From NCBI RefSeq assembly GCF_000504245.1, contig NZ_KI632509.1, positions 3,995,502 through 4,059,501 on the forward strand: a stretch of 64,000 nucleotides of DNA, in the 5' to 3' direction. A program made the translations under genes and the position numbers. Shown here in pieces: positions 18,443 through 26,938 of the stretch. The notes under the pieces are model-generated. The model made no database searches. It was not told the origin of the DNA and saw only the letters and a program-made list of their open reading frames with translations. This DNA is from Haloechinothrix halophila YIM 93223 (GTDB lineage: Bacteria > Actinomycetota > Actinomycetes > Mycobacteriales > Pseudonocardiaceae). Every line of letters begins with the position of its first letter. The first letter of the stretch is position 1.

Positions 18443-19219
18443 TCATCGTGTCGCCAGCCGCAGCAGCGCCCACAGCTGTGCCACCGCGTCGTCGTCCCGC
18501 TCGGTGGTCACCATGCTGGTCGCGATGCGACCCCACAGCCACAGGTAGACCAGCTCGGGCTCACCCCGCACCACGGCGTCGGCCTGGTCGAGCACGGCGG
18601 TGCCCGCCCGGGACGCCTCGGTGTATGACGGGCCCGCCCGCGCGAACCAGGTCCTGCCGCCCGCGCTGACGGCGACCGAGCCCTCCCTGGTGCCGGACAC
18701 TCCCAGCACATCGAGCCGGTGGTCGAACCACAGCAGCAACGCCTCGTCGATGCCATCGACAGCGATGTCCTCGGGGAGATCGGCGGTTATGTCCGCGAGT
18801 GCCATCCCGGCCGCGCTCTGCACGTCGGTGCGATGGATCGTCGTCTCGTGCAGCATGCGCCGCAGCCAGAATCCGACAGTCTGATCCTCTGGCCACCACG
18901 TCGCCGTCTTCGTATGCGGATCACGGGCCGCCAGTTCCCCGGCAAGGTCGTCGTACCCACCGCGTAGAAACCCGGTCAGCGACTCCCCCGGCCCTGGGTC
19001 TCGCTGCCACTCGCCGGGCCGCCTGCCGTCCCGCAGCCAGGAGACCACCAACCGGTACACGCTGCCGACATGGCGCAGCGTCTCCTCGATGGTCAGTCCG
19101 GGACACGCGGGCACCCTGGTGTCACCACGGGCGTGCCGCGAGGCCGCAGCGAGCAGATCGACCTCGATCCGGAGCGCGTCGAGCATCCTGCCGTGCTCAA
19201 TGAGCACCTGTTCCGACAT
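18443..19219 (-). CDS. Maleylpyruvate isomerase family, mycothiol-dependent-type enzyme
   Basis: 258 residues. The N-terminal part is a DinB-like four-helix domain of the MDMPI_N type: VPACPGLTIEETLRHVGSVYR carries the conserved histidine, and MLHETTIHRTDV supplies a second His-rich segment (HxxxH-like) for metal binding. A small C-terminal domain (SVAVSAGGRTWFAR onwards) matches the MDMPI C-terminal domain. Known relatives use mycothiol to isomerise maleylpyruvate, but most family members have unknown substrates. The ATG overlaps the stop of the HEPN gene by 1 nt (TGATG), so the two are translationally coupled and share the SOS-type promoter. Confidence 0.82.
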   Translation of the reverse strand: MSEQVLIEHGRMLDALRIEVDLLAAASRHARGDTRVPACPGLTIEETLRHVGSVYRLVVSWLRDGRRPGEWQRDPGPGESLTGFLRGGYDDLAGELAARDPHTKTATWWPEDQTVGFWLRRMLHETTIHRTDVQSAAGMALADITADLPEDIAVDGIDEALLLWFDHRLDVLGVSGTREGSVAVSAGGRTWFARAGPSYTEASRAGTAVLDQADAVVRGEPELVYLWLWGRIATSMVTTERDDDAVAQLWALLRLATR

Positions 19220-19644
19220 CAGGCCGTCCGCCGGGCGTGCGGCGCGCTGATGGCACGCTCGGCCAGGTCGAGGAACTGCCAGGACTGGCGAAGCAGGTCG
19301 TCGGCGGCCCTTGCCGAGATCTTGTCCCCGATCCCCGCCTGCGCCGCGGCGTGCCGCGTGGAGTGCGCCGCGAAGAACGCGGCCCATTCCGCCAGCTCCG
19401 GCGCGACCGTCGGCAACAGCAGCCACACGCTCGTCGGCCGTGCCCTGCCCCTGTGCGGCCGGCCGGCCGCCGCGACGACGGCGGCAGCGGCCCGGCGCGC
19501 CGAGGAGTACGCCGCGGTGAAACGGTCCACCGACGCCGCCTCCCACTCCGCGGCGGCGAGACCACGTTTGGCCTGCGCGAGCAGGCCCCACGCCATCGGC
19601 GCGACCGGAGCGACCGATGACGGAGCCACGACAGCAGAACTCAT
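19219..19644 (-). CDS. SAV_6107 family HEPN domain protein
   Basis: 141 residues, almost all alpha-helical and Ala-rich. The family pattern is visible as AWGLLAQAKRGLAAAE, RFTAAYSSARRAAAAV, SVWLLLPTVAPELAEWAAFF and LLRQSWQFLDLAERAI. HEPN proteins are often ribonucleases or toxin components, but the usual Rx4-6H catalytic motif is not obvious here, so a structural or regulatory role is possible. Two LexA boxes at 19729-19744 and 19766-19781 precede the gene, which points to induction by DNA damage. AAGGGGA precedes the ATG. It is coupled to the downstream isomerase-like gene. Confidence 0.8.
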   Translation of the reverse strand: MSSAVVAPSSVAPVAPMAWGLLAQAKRGLAAAEWEAASVDRFTAAYSSARRAAAAVVAAAGRPHRGRARPTSVWLLLPTVAPELAEWAAFFAAHSTRHAAAQAGIGDKISARAADDLLRQSWQFLDLAERAISAPHARRTA

Positions 19645-19728
19645 GATCGTCCCCTTCCCACGCTCGGTGCTGCCCTGCGGCGCCGGCGCTTCCCCCACCG
19701 CGCCGCAGGGCATACCCCGCACCGCTGA

Positions 19729-19744
19729 TCGAACTCACGTTCGA
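19729..19744 (-). promoter_or_regulatory. Perfect LexA (SOS) box upstream of the HEPN operon
   Basis: TCGAACTCACGTTCGA matches the actinobacterial consensus TCGAAC-N4-GTTCGA at every fixed position. It lies 85 nt upstream of the HEPN start, in the divergent gap shared with the GNAT gene at 19897. Confidence 0.88.
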
Positions 19745-19765
19745 CCTATCGTCGAGCGTAGCGAG

Positions 19766-19781
19766 TCGAACGGATGTTCGC
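19766..19781 (-). promoter_or_regulatory. Second LexA-like (SOS) box upstream of the HEPN operon
   Basis: TCGAACGGATGTTCGC matches 11 of the 12 fixed consensus bases. It begins 37 nt from the start of the perfect box, so two LexA dimers could bind the same promoter region. Confidence 0.75.
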
Positions 19782-19896
19782 AAGACCCGGCGCGCGGCCA
19801 AACCACGCGCGCCAACCCCGCGATGGCATTTAGACTGCGAAGCGTGCCGTGCAGGTGTGAGCGTCAGGCGGCAGCCCAGCGCCGAGGAGGTCAGCC

Positions 19897-20484
19897 GTGA
19901 CCGCGATGTCGTCGAAGTGCGCCAGGGTCACCCAGCTGTCCCCTGCCGAGTTCCGCGCGCATCTCCCCGAGGCGCTGACGATCTACATGAACGCGATGAA
20001 CTACCCGCAAGGCACCGCGGAGCAGCGCACGCCGATGTGGCTCGCGCACATGCTGCGCGACGGCTGGCGCAACGTCGTCGCGCTGGATTCCGACGACCGG
20101 CTGCTCGGGCTCGCCTACGGCTACCGGGGCTTGCCCGGCCAGTGGTGGCACGAACAGGTGCGCAAGGGCCTCAACCGCACCGGCACGCAGGACACCACCT
20201 GGCTCGACGACTACTTCGAGCTCACCGAGCTGCATGTCCGGCCGGAATGCCAGGGTGGCGGCCTCGGTGAACGCCTGCTGCGCGATCTGCTCGCCGGGGT
20301 CGAGCAGCCGAGGGTGCTGCTGTCCACCCCGGAAGGCCCGAGCAAGGCGTGGCGGCTATACCGCAGGCTCGGCTTCGAGGATGTCCTGCGGGACTACAAC
20401 TTCGCGGGCGATCCCCGCCCGTTCGCCATCCTGGGTAGGCGACTGCCGCTGGATCCCCCGAACGATGTCCCGCGCGACGGCTGA
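19897..20484 (+). CDS. GNAT family N-acetyltransferase
   Basis: 195 residues. The acetyl-CoA-binding motif A is in YFELTELHVRPECQGGGLGERLLRDLL (pattern Q-x-x-G-x-G/A), followed by the family's C-terminal YRRLGFEDVL strand. The substrate cannot be told from sequence; relatives acetylate amines on small molecules or protein N-termini. GTG 19897 is chosen because GGAGG at 19886-19890 lies 6 nt upstream. It is transcribed away from the HEPN operon and shares the gap holding two LexA boxes, so it could also be damage-regulated. Confidence 0.85.
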   Translation: MTAMSSKCARVTQLSPAEFRAHLPEALTIYMNAMNYPQGTAEQRTPMWLAHMLRDGWRNVVALDSDDRLLGLAYGYRGLPGQWWHEQVRKGLNRTGTQDTTWLDDYFELTELHVRPECQGGGLGERLLRDLLAGVEQPRVLLSTPEGPSKAWRLYRRLGFEDVLRDYNFAGDPRPFAILGRRLPLDPPNDVPRDG

Positions 20485-20549
20485 GCCGGCCGCCACGCGC
20501 ATCGGCGAACCCACCAGGGAAGCAGCCAGCCGCCGCCTACCCAGGCTCG

Positions 20550-22238
20550 TCAGGACAGCTCAGCGAGCTGCTGGCGCAGCGTGTCGAGCCCCATGCCGCC
20601 GAGCCGCAACGCTTGGGTGTGGAACTCCTTCAGGTCGAAGTCCGACCCCTGCCTGGCACGGGCATCATCCCGGGCGGCGTGCCAGAGCCGCTCCCCCAGC
20701 TTGTACGACGGCGCCTGGCCTGGCCAGCCGAGGTAGCGGTCGATCTCGTCGCGCACGTGCGCAGGATCGGTAACGGTGCGGGTCATCATGAACTCCAGCC
20801 CGAGGTCCGGCGTCCAGGTCTCACCGTCGTGGAAGCCCGCCCCTGCCGGGATCGGCAACTCGAGGTGCATGCCGATGTCGACGACGACTCGCGCCGCGCG
20901 GAACAGCTGCGCGTCGAGCATGCCGAACCGGTCGCCGTCATCAGCGAGGTAGCCGAGGTCGTCCATCAGCCGTTCGGCGTAGAGCGCCCAGCCCTCGGCG
21001 AGGCCGGACGTCAGCGCCATCAGCCGCTGGAACCGGTTGAGCGTCGCCGACTGGTACACCGACGTGGCGATCTGCAGGTGATGGCCCGGTGCGCCCTCAT
21101 GGTAGACGGTGGTGACCTCTCGCCAGGTCGAGAAGGTGTCCTTATCGGACGGAACGGACCACCACATCCGGCCGGGGCGACTGAAGTCCTCGCTCGGTCC
21201 GGTGTAGTAGGCCCCGATCCCACCGCCGGGTGGCGCGATCAAGCATTCCAGCCGCATCACGTCGTCGGGGATCTCGAAGTGCGTGCCGCGCAGCGAGGTC
21301 AGCGCGTCGTCGGAAAGCCGCTGCATCCACTCGCGGTAAGCGTCCTGGCCGGTGATCCGGTAGCGCTTGTCGTCATCGAGCAGTTCGGCGGCACGCGCGA
21401 GCGTCGCGCCAGGCTCGATCCGGTCCGCCACCGCGCGTATCTCACGCTCGATCCGGGTGAACTCCTCCCAGCCCCATTCGTAAGCCTCGCGCAGGTCGAC
21501 GTTGGCGCCGAGGAAATACCGCGACCACAGCCGATAGACGTCTTCACCGACGGCGTCTTTCGATGTCGCCGCTGGGGCGAGTTCCGCGCGCAGGAACCCG
21601 GCGAACTCGGCGAATGCTTCCTCGGCGAGGTGGGCACGGTGCTCGAGGTCGCGCCGCAGCGTGTCACTCACCCCGGAGACGTCGTGGGCGAGGGCCACGC
21701 GCGACGTGAAATAGCCGGTGTCGCGGTGCAGCCCCGCCCACGTTTCGCACTGCTCGGCGACCTTGGCGACCTGCCGCAGCGCGGGCTCGTGCCCCGCGTC
21801 GACCGACGCCAGCAGCGAGGCCCGGACGCCGTCCATCGCCTCGGGAATGGCGGCGAGTCGTGTCGAGATCGTTTCCCAGTCACTCACCGACGCGGTCGGC
21901 ATCAGGTCGAACACCATGCGCAGTTCGTGCACCGGGCTGGCCATCACGTTCAGGTTCGCCAGGTCGAGTCCTGCCTCGTGCAGCTCAAGGCCAACGCCGA
22001 CCCGCTCGGTGAACACGGCCTTGGCCGCGCGTTCCGATGCGTCTGCGGGTTCGGTGCGCTCCACGGCGTCCAGCGCGCGGCGCTCGAGCGCGGCACGGGC
22101 GGCGTGGCCTTCCGGCGAGTAGTCGGTGAGCCGGTCGTCATGTCCAGCGATGCCGAGCTGGGTCGCCACGACGGGGTGGGCCGCGGCGAAGTCGTCGACG
22201 TACTGATCGCAGATCTGGTGGATGCCCTCAGTTGCCAT
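20550..22238 (-). CDS. DUF885 family protein (putative metallopeptidase)
   Basis: 562 residues, full length for DUF885. It has the zinc-peptidase-like motif VYHEGAPGHHLQ (HExxxHH type), the downstream EGWALYAERLM glutamate segment and the family's YLGWPGQAPSYKLGE near the C-terminus. No signal peptide is seen, so it is probably cytoplasmic. Substrates of DUF885 enzymes are mostly unknown; carboxypeptidase-like activity on peptides is an inference. ATG 22238 has TAGCGT 6 nt upstream, a leaderless-type start. Divergent from the polyprenyl synthase gene. Confidence 0.87.
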   Translation of the reverse strand: MATEGIHQICDQYVDDFAAAHPVVATQLGIAGHDDRLTDYSPEGHAARAALERRALDAVERTEPADASERAAKAVFTERVGVGLELHEAGLDLANLNVMASPVHELRMVFDLMPTASVSDWETISTRLAAIPEAMDGVRASLLASVDAGHEPALRQVAKVAEQCETWAGLHRDTGYFTSRVALAHDVSGVSDTLRRDLEHRAHLAEEAFAEFAGFLRAELAPAATSKDAVGEDVYRLWSRYFLGANVDLREAYEWGWEEFTRIEREIRAVADRIEPGATLARAAELLDDDKRYRITGQDAYREWMQRLSDDALTSLRGTHFEIPDDVMRLECLIAPPGGGIGAYYTGPSEDFSRPGRMWWSVPSDKDTFSTWREVTTVYHEGAPGHHLQIATSVYQSATLNRFQRLMALTSGLAEGWALYAERLMDDLGYLADDGDRFGMLDAQLFRAARVVVDIGMHLELPIPAGAGFHDGETWTPDLGLEFMMTRTVTDPAHVRDEIDRYLGWPGQAPSYKLGERLWHAARDDARARQGSDFDLKEFHTQALRLGGMGLDTLRQQLAELS

Positions 22239-22330
22239 GTCGGAACGCTACCGCGCCACGCCCCCGCGCACGCCACCGATTAGCCGACCCCGGTGCGTTC
22301 CCACACCACCGTGAGACGGACGATGAGGGG

Positions 22331-23413
22331 GTGACCGATCCCGACGCGAACATCGCAACGGCCGTCGAACGCCAGCTCGCGGCGTTCCTTGACCGCGCCG
22401 CCGAGCCGGTGCGCGACGTCGGCCCGTTCAGCGAGGCGCTGGACGCGCTCACCCGGTTCGTGCTGAAGGGCGGCAAGCGGCTGCGACCGACGTTCGCCTG
22501 GTGGGCGTGGCGTGGCGCGGGCGGTGCGGCGTCAGGGGACGACGCGACCGGCGCGCTACAGGCGGTGTCGGCACTGGAGCTGTTGCAGGCGTGCGCGTTG
22601 ATCCACGACGACCTGATGGACGCTTCCGACTCCCGGCGCGGCGCGGCCACCGTGCACGTGGCGTTCGCCAAGCAGCACGCGGAACGCGGCTGGCATGGCG
22701 ACCCGGAGCGGTTCGGGCTCGCCGCGTCCGTGCTGATAGGCGATGTCGCACTGGCTTGGGCCGACGACATGTACGCCACCGCTCCCCTGCCTGCCAACGC
22801 CCTCGCGGCCGCGCGTCCGATCTGGCAGATCATGCGCACCGAGGTCCTCGCGGGGCAGTATCTCGACGTCCACACTCAGGCGGTCGGCGACAGCTCGCCG
22901 GAAGCCGCGTTGCGGGTGAACGAGCTGAAGACCGCCGCGTACACGGTGGTACGGCCCTTGCAGCTCGGTGCCGCACTGGCTGGCGCGGACCGGGAACTGC
23001 TGGCTTCGCTGCGACGGTTCGGCCACGACATCGGTGTCGCGTTCCAGCTGCGCGACGACCTGCTCGGGGTGTTCGGCGATCCCGACGTGACTGGCAAGCC
23101 CGCTGGTGACGATCTCCGCGAAGGCAAGCGCACGCTGCTGGTCGCGCTTGGGCTGGAGCGGGCGCGGGAAACAGGACGGAGCGCGGAGGAACAGGCGATC
23201 ACCACCGCTGTGGGTGATGTGCTGCTCTCGGACACTCAGCTCGACGCCGCTCGGGACGCCCTGCACGCGGTGGGCGCGGTGGCGGCCGTCGAGCAGCGGA
23301 TCGGGGAGTTGACCGAGGCGGCGCTGACCACGCTGCGCGAGACGCCGTTGACCGAACAGGCCCGCGAGGAGCTGGTGCGGCTGGCGCACCTGGCGACGAA
23401 ACGAAGCGCCTGA
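22331..23413 (+). CDS. Polyprenyl (geranylgeranyl-type) diphosphate synthase
   Basis: Trans-isoprenyl diphosphate synthase, 360 residues. Both Asp-rich motifs are intact: DDLMD at 93-97 and DDLLGVFGD starting at 242. The residues just before the first motif are small or aliphatic (CALIH), arguing against a short-chain farnesyl product and for C20 or similar, but product length cannot be proved. Gene order (synthase, LLM oxidoreductase, Rv2175c homologue, PknL) resembles the mycobacterial Rv2172c-Rv2176 region where idsA2 lies. GTG 22331 is preceded by GAGGGG, though close. Confidence 0.9.
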   Translation: MTDPDANIATAVERQLAAFLDRAAEPVRDVGPFSEALDALTRFVLKGGKRLRPTFAWWAWRGAGGAASGDDATGALQAVSALELLQACALIHDDLMDASDSRRGAATVHVAFAKQHAERGWHGDPERFGLAASVLIGDVALAWADDMYATAPLPANALAAARPIWQIMRTEVLAGQYLDVHTQAVGDSSPEAALRVNELKTAAYTVVRPLQLGAALAGADRELLASLRRFGHDIGVAFQLRDDLLGVFGDPDVTGKPAGDDLREGKRTLLVALGLERARETGRSAEEQAITTAVGDVLLSDTQLDAARDALHAVGAVAAVEQRIGELTEAALTTLRETPLTEQAREELVRLAHLATKRSA

Positions 23414-23440
23414 GTCAGCCGGTCTCGGTACGGTGGGCTC

Positions 23441-24229
23441 ATGACCACGGCAGCGAATCGACCTATCCGCATCGGCTTTCAGCTTCAACCGCAGCACGCC
23501 GACTACGACACCATCCGACGAGCGGCGTCGGAGGCCGAAGATCTCGGCGTCGACATGGTGTTCAACTGGGACCACTTCTATCCGCTGTCCGGTGAGCCGG
23601 ATGGCAAGCACTTCGAGTGCTGGACCATGCTCGGCGCCTGGGCGGAGAGCACGTCGCGCGTCGAGATCGGCGCGTTGGTGACGTGCAATAGCTACCGCAA
23701 CCCCGAGCTGGTCGCCGACATGGCTCGCACCGTCGACCACATCAGCGGCGGCAGGTTGATCCTGGGCATGGGCGCGGGCTGGTTCCAGAAGGACTACGAC
23801 GAGTACGGCTACGAGTTCGGCACCGCTGGCGGCAGACTCAACGACCTCGCCGAAGCGATGCCGCGCATCGAGCAGCGACTCAGCAAGCTCAACCCACCGC
23901 CGACCCGGGACATCCCCGTGCTGATCGGTGGTGGCGGCGAGAAGAAGACGCTGCGCATCGTGGCCAAGCACGCCGACATCTGGCACAGCTTTGGTGACCC
24001 GGAAGTCGTGGCGCGCAAGGTCCGCATCCTCGACCAGCACTGCGCCGACGTCGGCCGCGATCCGGCGGAGATCGAACGATCGATCGGCGTCGGCGGTGAC
24101 CCTGAGGACATCGGCCCCACCATGCTTGAGCTCGGCGTCACGATGTTCACGGTGGGCGCAGGCGGCCCGGACTTCGACCTGTCCCGCCTGCGCTCGTGGA
24201 TCGCCTGGCGCGACAAGATGAACGGGTAA
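23441..24229 (+). CDS. LLM class F420-dependent oxidoreductase
   Basis: 262-residue luciferase-like TIM-barrel protein with the F420-binding style of the actinobacterial subgroup: IGFQLQPQHADYDTIRRAA, the NWDHFYPLSG segment, LGMGAGWFQKDYDEYG and IPVLIGGGGEKKTLRI. It should use reduced F420 as hydride carrier; the substrate is unknown. The ATG at 23441 has TACGGT 6 nt upstream, so the gene probably has its own leaderless promoter in the 27-nt gap after the polyprenyl synthase. Convergent with the Rv2175c homologue. Confidence 0.9.
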   Translation: MTTAANRPIRIGFQLQPQHADYDTIRRAASEAEDLGVDMVFNWDHFYPLSGEPDGKHFECWTMLGAWAESTSRVEIGALVTCNSYRNPELVADMARTVDHISGGRLILGMGAGWFQKDYDEYGYEFGTAGGRLNDLAEAMPRIEQRLSKLNPPPTRDIPVLIGGGGEKKTLRIVAKHADIWHSFGDPEVVARKVRILDQHCADVGRDPAEIERSIGVGGDPEDIGPTMLELGVTMFTVGAGGPDFDLSRLRSWIAWRDKMNG

Positions 24230-24319
24230 GCGCCGCGAAACGTCGGGACGTCGATTCCGCACGCGGGCAGGCGTCACTCAACGGCACGGCCTTCCGGTCC
24301 GTCCCGCGATGCGTCGTCG

Positions 24320-24688
24320 CTAGAACGCCAGCGCTTGGGCGCGCCGCTTCACCTCGGTGCCGTGATTCGTGCGCAGGGCGTTGATCGGCGTCACGCCCGG
24401 CAGGCTGTCGTCCGAGGTGAACAGCCAGTTCAGCATCTCCGTCGGCTCGAAGCCGGAGTCGGCGAGCACCGTCAAGGTGCCCGCGAGTCCCTTCACCGGA
24501 CCTCGCTCACCGAAGAACTCCTCGGGGATACACAGCTCCCCGTCGCGCCGCACGGCGATGAGATGACCGTCCCTGAGCATCTGACGTACTTTGCTCACCG
24601 ACACGCCTATCCGGTTCGCCGCTTCGGGGAGCCCGATTACGGCGATCTCGGCATTCAGGACGTCGTCGGCGACTGGAATCGCACCCAC
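24320..24688 (-). CDS. Rv2175c family DNA-binding protein
   Basis: 122 residues. A winged-helix/HTH reads LPEAANRIGVSVSKVRQMLRDG, followed by a beta-wing (AVRRDGELCIP) and a helical C-terminal domain ending VKRRAQALAF. It aligns well with mycobacterial Rv2175c, a DNA-binding substrate of kinase PknL, and the PknL gene is divergently next to it here. The GTG at 24688 corresponds to the conserved VGxIP start and has AAGG 8 nt upstream; longer in-frame starts exist but lie in the divergent promoter region. Confidence 0.85.
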   Translation of the reverse strand: MGAIPVADDVLNAEIAVIGLPEAANRIGVSVSKVRQMLRDGHLIAVRRDGELCIPEEFFGERGPVKGLAGTLTVLADSGFEPTEMLNWLFTSDDSLPGVTPINALRTNHGTEVKRRAQALAF

Positions 24689-24790
24689 GACTGTTACCTT
24701 GCCACACCCTGCGACCCGCAGCCGAATGCGACCGCACAATTGGCCCATCGCTGCCCACACTGTGACCACGGCCAGCTACCATCACGTGTC

Positions 24791-26779
24791 GTGACTGCAC
24801 GCGAGGCCACCTTGGTCGGGGCACTGCTCGATCGCCGCTACGAGGTACAGAGCCTGCTCGCGCGCGGCGGGATGTCGGCCGTTTACCGAGGCATCGACAC
24901 CAGGCTGGACCGCCCGGTGGCGATCAAGGTCATGGACCAGCAGTACGCTGCCGACCGGTCCTGGACGGAGCGGTTCGAGCAGGAGGCCAGGGCTGCCGCC
25001 AAACTGCATCACCCGAACGTAGTCGCGGTGCACGACCAGGGTGTCGACCACGCGGGCGACAACGCGCACGCCTTCCTCGTGATGGAACTCGTCGACGGCG
25101 GCACGCTGCGTGACCTCCTCGAACATCGCGGCAAGCTCGACCCCGCCCTCGCGATCAGCATCACAGAGCAAGTGCTGTCCGCCCTCACCGTGGCGCACCA
25201 GGCGGACCTCGTACATCGCGACATCAAACCGGAGAACGTACTCATCGGGCGCGCGGGCGGCCCGGGCCAGCAGGGTGGCGGCATCGTCAAGGTCGCGGAC
25301 TTCGGGCTGGTGCGCGCGCTCGCCAGCGCCGGCACCACCAGCTCGAGCGTGATCCTCGGTACCGTCGCCTACCTGTCGCCGGAACAGGTCGAGACCGGCG
25401 TGGCCACCACCCGCAGCGACGTCTACTCCGTCGGGCTGCTGCTGTACGAGATGCTCACCGGATCCCCGGCGTTCTCAGGGGACACCGCGCTCTCGGTCGC
25501 GTATCAGCATGTCAACGCCGACGTCCCGGCGCCGAGCGCGAGCAACCCGCAGGTGCCAGCCGCGCTCGACGGCCTCGTGCGGATGGCGACCAGCAGGCGG
25601 GTGCAAGACCGCCCGGCCGACGCCACCGCCCTGCTCGCCGAGTTGCGCCGAGTCAGGGACACGCTCGGCCTCGCGCCGGTGCCCGTGCCCGCCATGCCGC
25701 CGCCGGACGCCGAGGCCGACGAGGACCGCACCGTGCCCGCGATGGCACCGGTCACGCCGATGCCGAACAGCGCACCGGCCAACGGCATGCCGCACAACGG
25801 CACTCCCCCGCACGGCGCGGGGGCCAAGCCGGTCAACCGCACACAGATGCTGGATCCTGACGAGGTCTTCGACCAGCAACGGCCGCGGCGACGGATGCCC
25901 AGGTTCGCGCTGATCGCCGCCGCACTGCTCGCGATCGCCGGACTCGTCGCGGGCGGGATGTGGGTGTACGACGTCGCTTCCAAGGTAACGGTGCCTGACG
26001 TCGAGGGCATGCCACTCGAGCGAGCGAAACAGGTGCTGACCGCGGCCGAGCTCACCCCGACCGTCGTCGAGGAGCGGCACAACACCGTCGGCAAGAACAC
26101 CGCGATCGGCACCCACCCGGCAGCGGGCACCGAACTGTCAGCGGGCGGCGATGTCACGCTGGTGATGTCACTCGGCAAGCCGACCGTGCCGGACATCGAG
26201 CCGGGCACCAGTCGCGATGACGCCGTCGCCGCGATCGAGAAGGCGCAGCTCACGGCGAAGCACGACCCGAGCATCGACGAGTACCACGATTCAATCCCGG
26301 AGGGCGCGGTCCTCGGGGTCGCACCCAGTCCCGGCACGCCGCTCAAAATCGGCGAGACGGTCACGTACGCGCTGTCCCAAGGTCCGCCACCGACCCCGGT
26401 GCCGAACGTCGCGGGCAAGAGCCGCGACGACGCGTTCAACATCCTCCGCGAAGCCGGCTTCGAGCCGTACGAGGCGGGCGAGGAGTTCTCCCGCGACGTC
26501 GCGGCGGGACATGTCGTCCGCACCGACCCAGAGGCTGGCACGACACCGGACAGCGAGGACCTGCGCATCGGCGTGTATGTCTCCAACGCTGTCGAGGTGC
26601 CGAGCCTCAACTTCAAGACGGTGGACGACGCACAACAGATACTCGCGGACGCGGGGCTTACGGCGGAGATCGTGCAGGGTGGCGGCGGCCCGGTCGGGTC
26701 ACGGGTGTTCCGGCAGCAACCCAGCGCGGGCGAGCGCGTTGCGGCCGGGTCGACCGTGCGACTGTGGGCTTTTCCCTAA
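24791..26779 (+). CDS. pknL: Serine/threonine protein kinase PknL with four PASTA domains
   Basis: Receptor-type kinase of 662 residues. The cytoplasmic kinase domain (about 15-280) has the glycine loop LARGGMSAVYRG, Lys46 of VAIK, the catalytic HRDIKPEN with Asp144, and DFG Asp170. A Pro-rich linker leads to a transmembrane helix at about 371-395 and four extracytoplasmic PASTA repeats (398-662) that would sense peptidoglycan or lipid II. The long Pro/Ala/Asn-rich juxtamembrane stretch is low complexity. GTG 24791 has TACCAT 8 nt upstream and no clear ribosome binding site. The M. tuberculosis PknL lacks PASTA domains, so this is the longer form. Confidence 0.92.
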   Translation: MTAREATLVGALLDRRYEVQSLLARGGMSAVYRGIDTRLDRPVAIKVMDQQYAADRSWTERFEQEARAAAKLHHPNVVAVHDQGVDHAGDNAHAFLVMELVDGGTLRDLLEHRGKLDPALAISITEQVLSALTVAHQADLVHRDIKPENVLIGRAGGPGQQGGGIVKVADFGLVRALASAGTTSSSVILGTVAYLSPEQVETGVATTRSDVYSVGLLLYEMLTGSPAFSGDTALSVAYQHVNADVPAPSASNPQVPAALDGLVRMATSRRVQDRPADATALLAELRRVRDTLGLAPVPVPAMPPPDAEADEDRTVPAMAPVTPMPNSAPANGMPHNGTPPHGAGAKPVNRTQMLDPDEVFDQQRPRRRMPRFALIAAALLAIAGLVAGGMWVYDVASKVTVPDVEGMPLERAKQVLTAAELTPTVVEERHNTVGKNTAIGTHPAAGTELSAGGDVTLVMSLGKPTVPDIEPGTSRDDAVAAIEKAQLTAKHDPSIDEYHDSIPEGAVLGVAPSPGTPLKIGETVTYALSQGPPPTPVPNVAGKSRDDAFNILREAGFEPYEAGEEFSRDVAAGHVVRTDPEAGTTPDSEDLRIGVYVSNAVEVPSLNFKTVDDAQQILADAGLTAEIVQGGGGPVGSRVFRQQPSAGERVAAGSTVRLWAFP

Positions 26780-26938
26780 GCGAGTGGCACCATTCGTGGC
26801 AACTTGCACGCAGGACCGGTCAGCGGCCGGGTTCGACGCGATTTGACCGCGCACGCCCCGACACAGCTCCGTAAAGTGTGGCGGCGGAGCACCCCACGCA
26901 CTCACACCCACTCTCTCTCTCTGGACGTGGAGCACGCT

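Noticed and set aside
20613-22283. 556-residue plus-strand frame
   Set aside because: Antisense to the DUF885 gene, which has intact peptidase motifs.
22556-24277. 573-residue minus-strand frame
   Set aside because: Antisense to the polyprenyl synthase and LLM genes; no motif.
26909-26922. CT dinucleotide run upstream of the WS/DGAT gene
   Set aside because: Only about six units and outside the coding frame; too short to claim phase variation.
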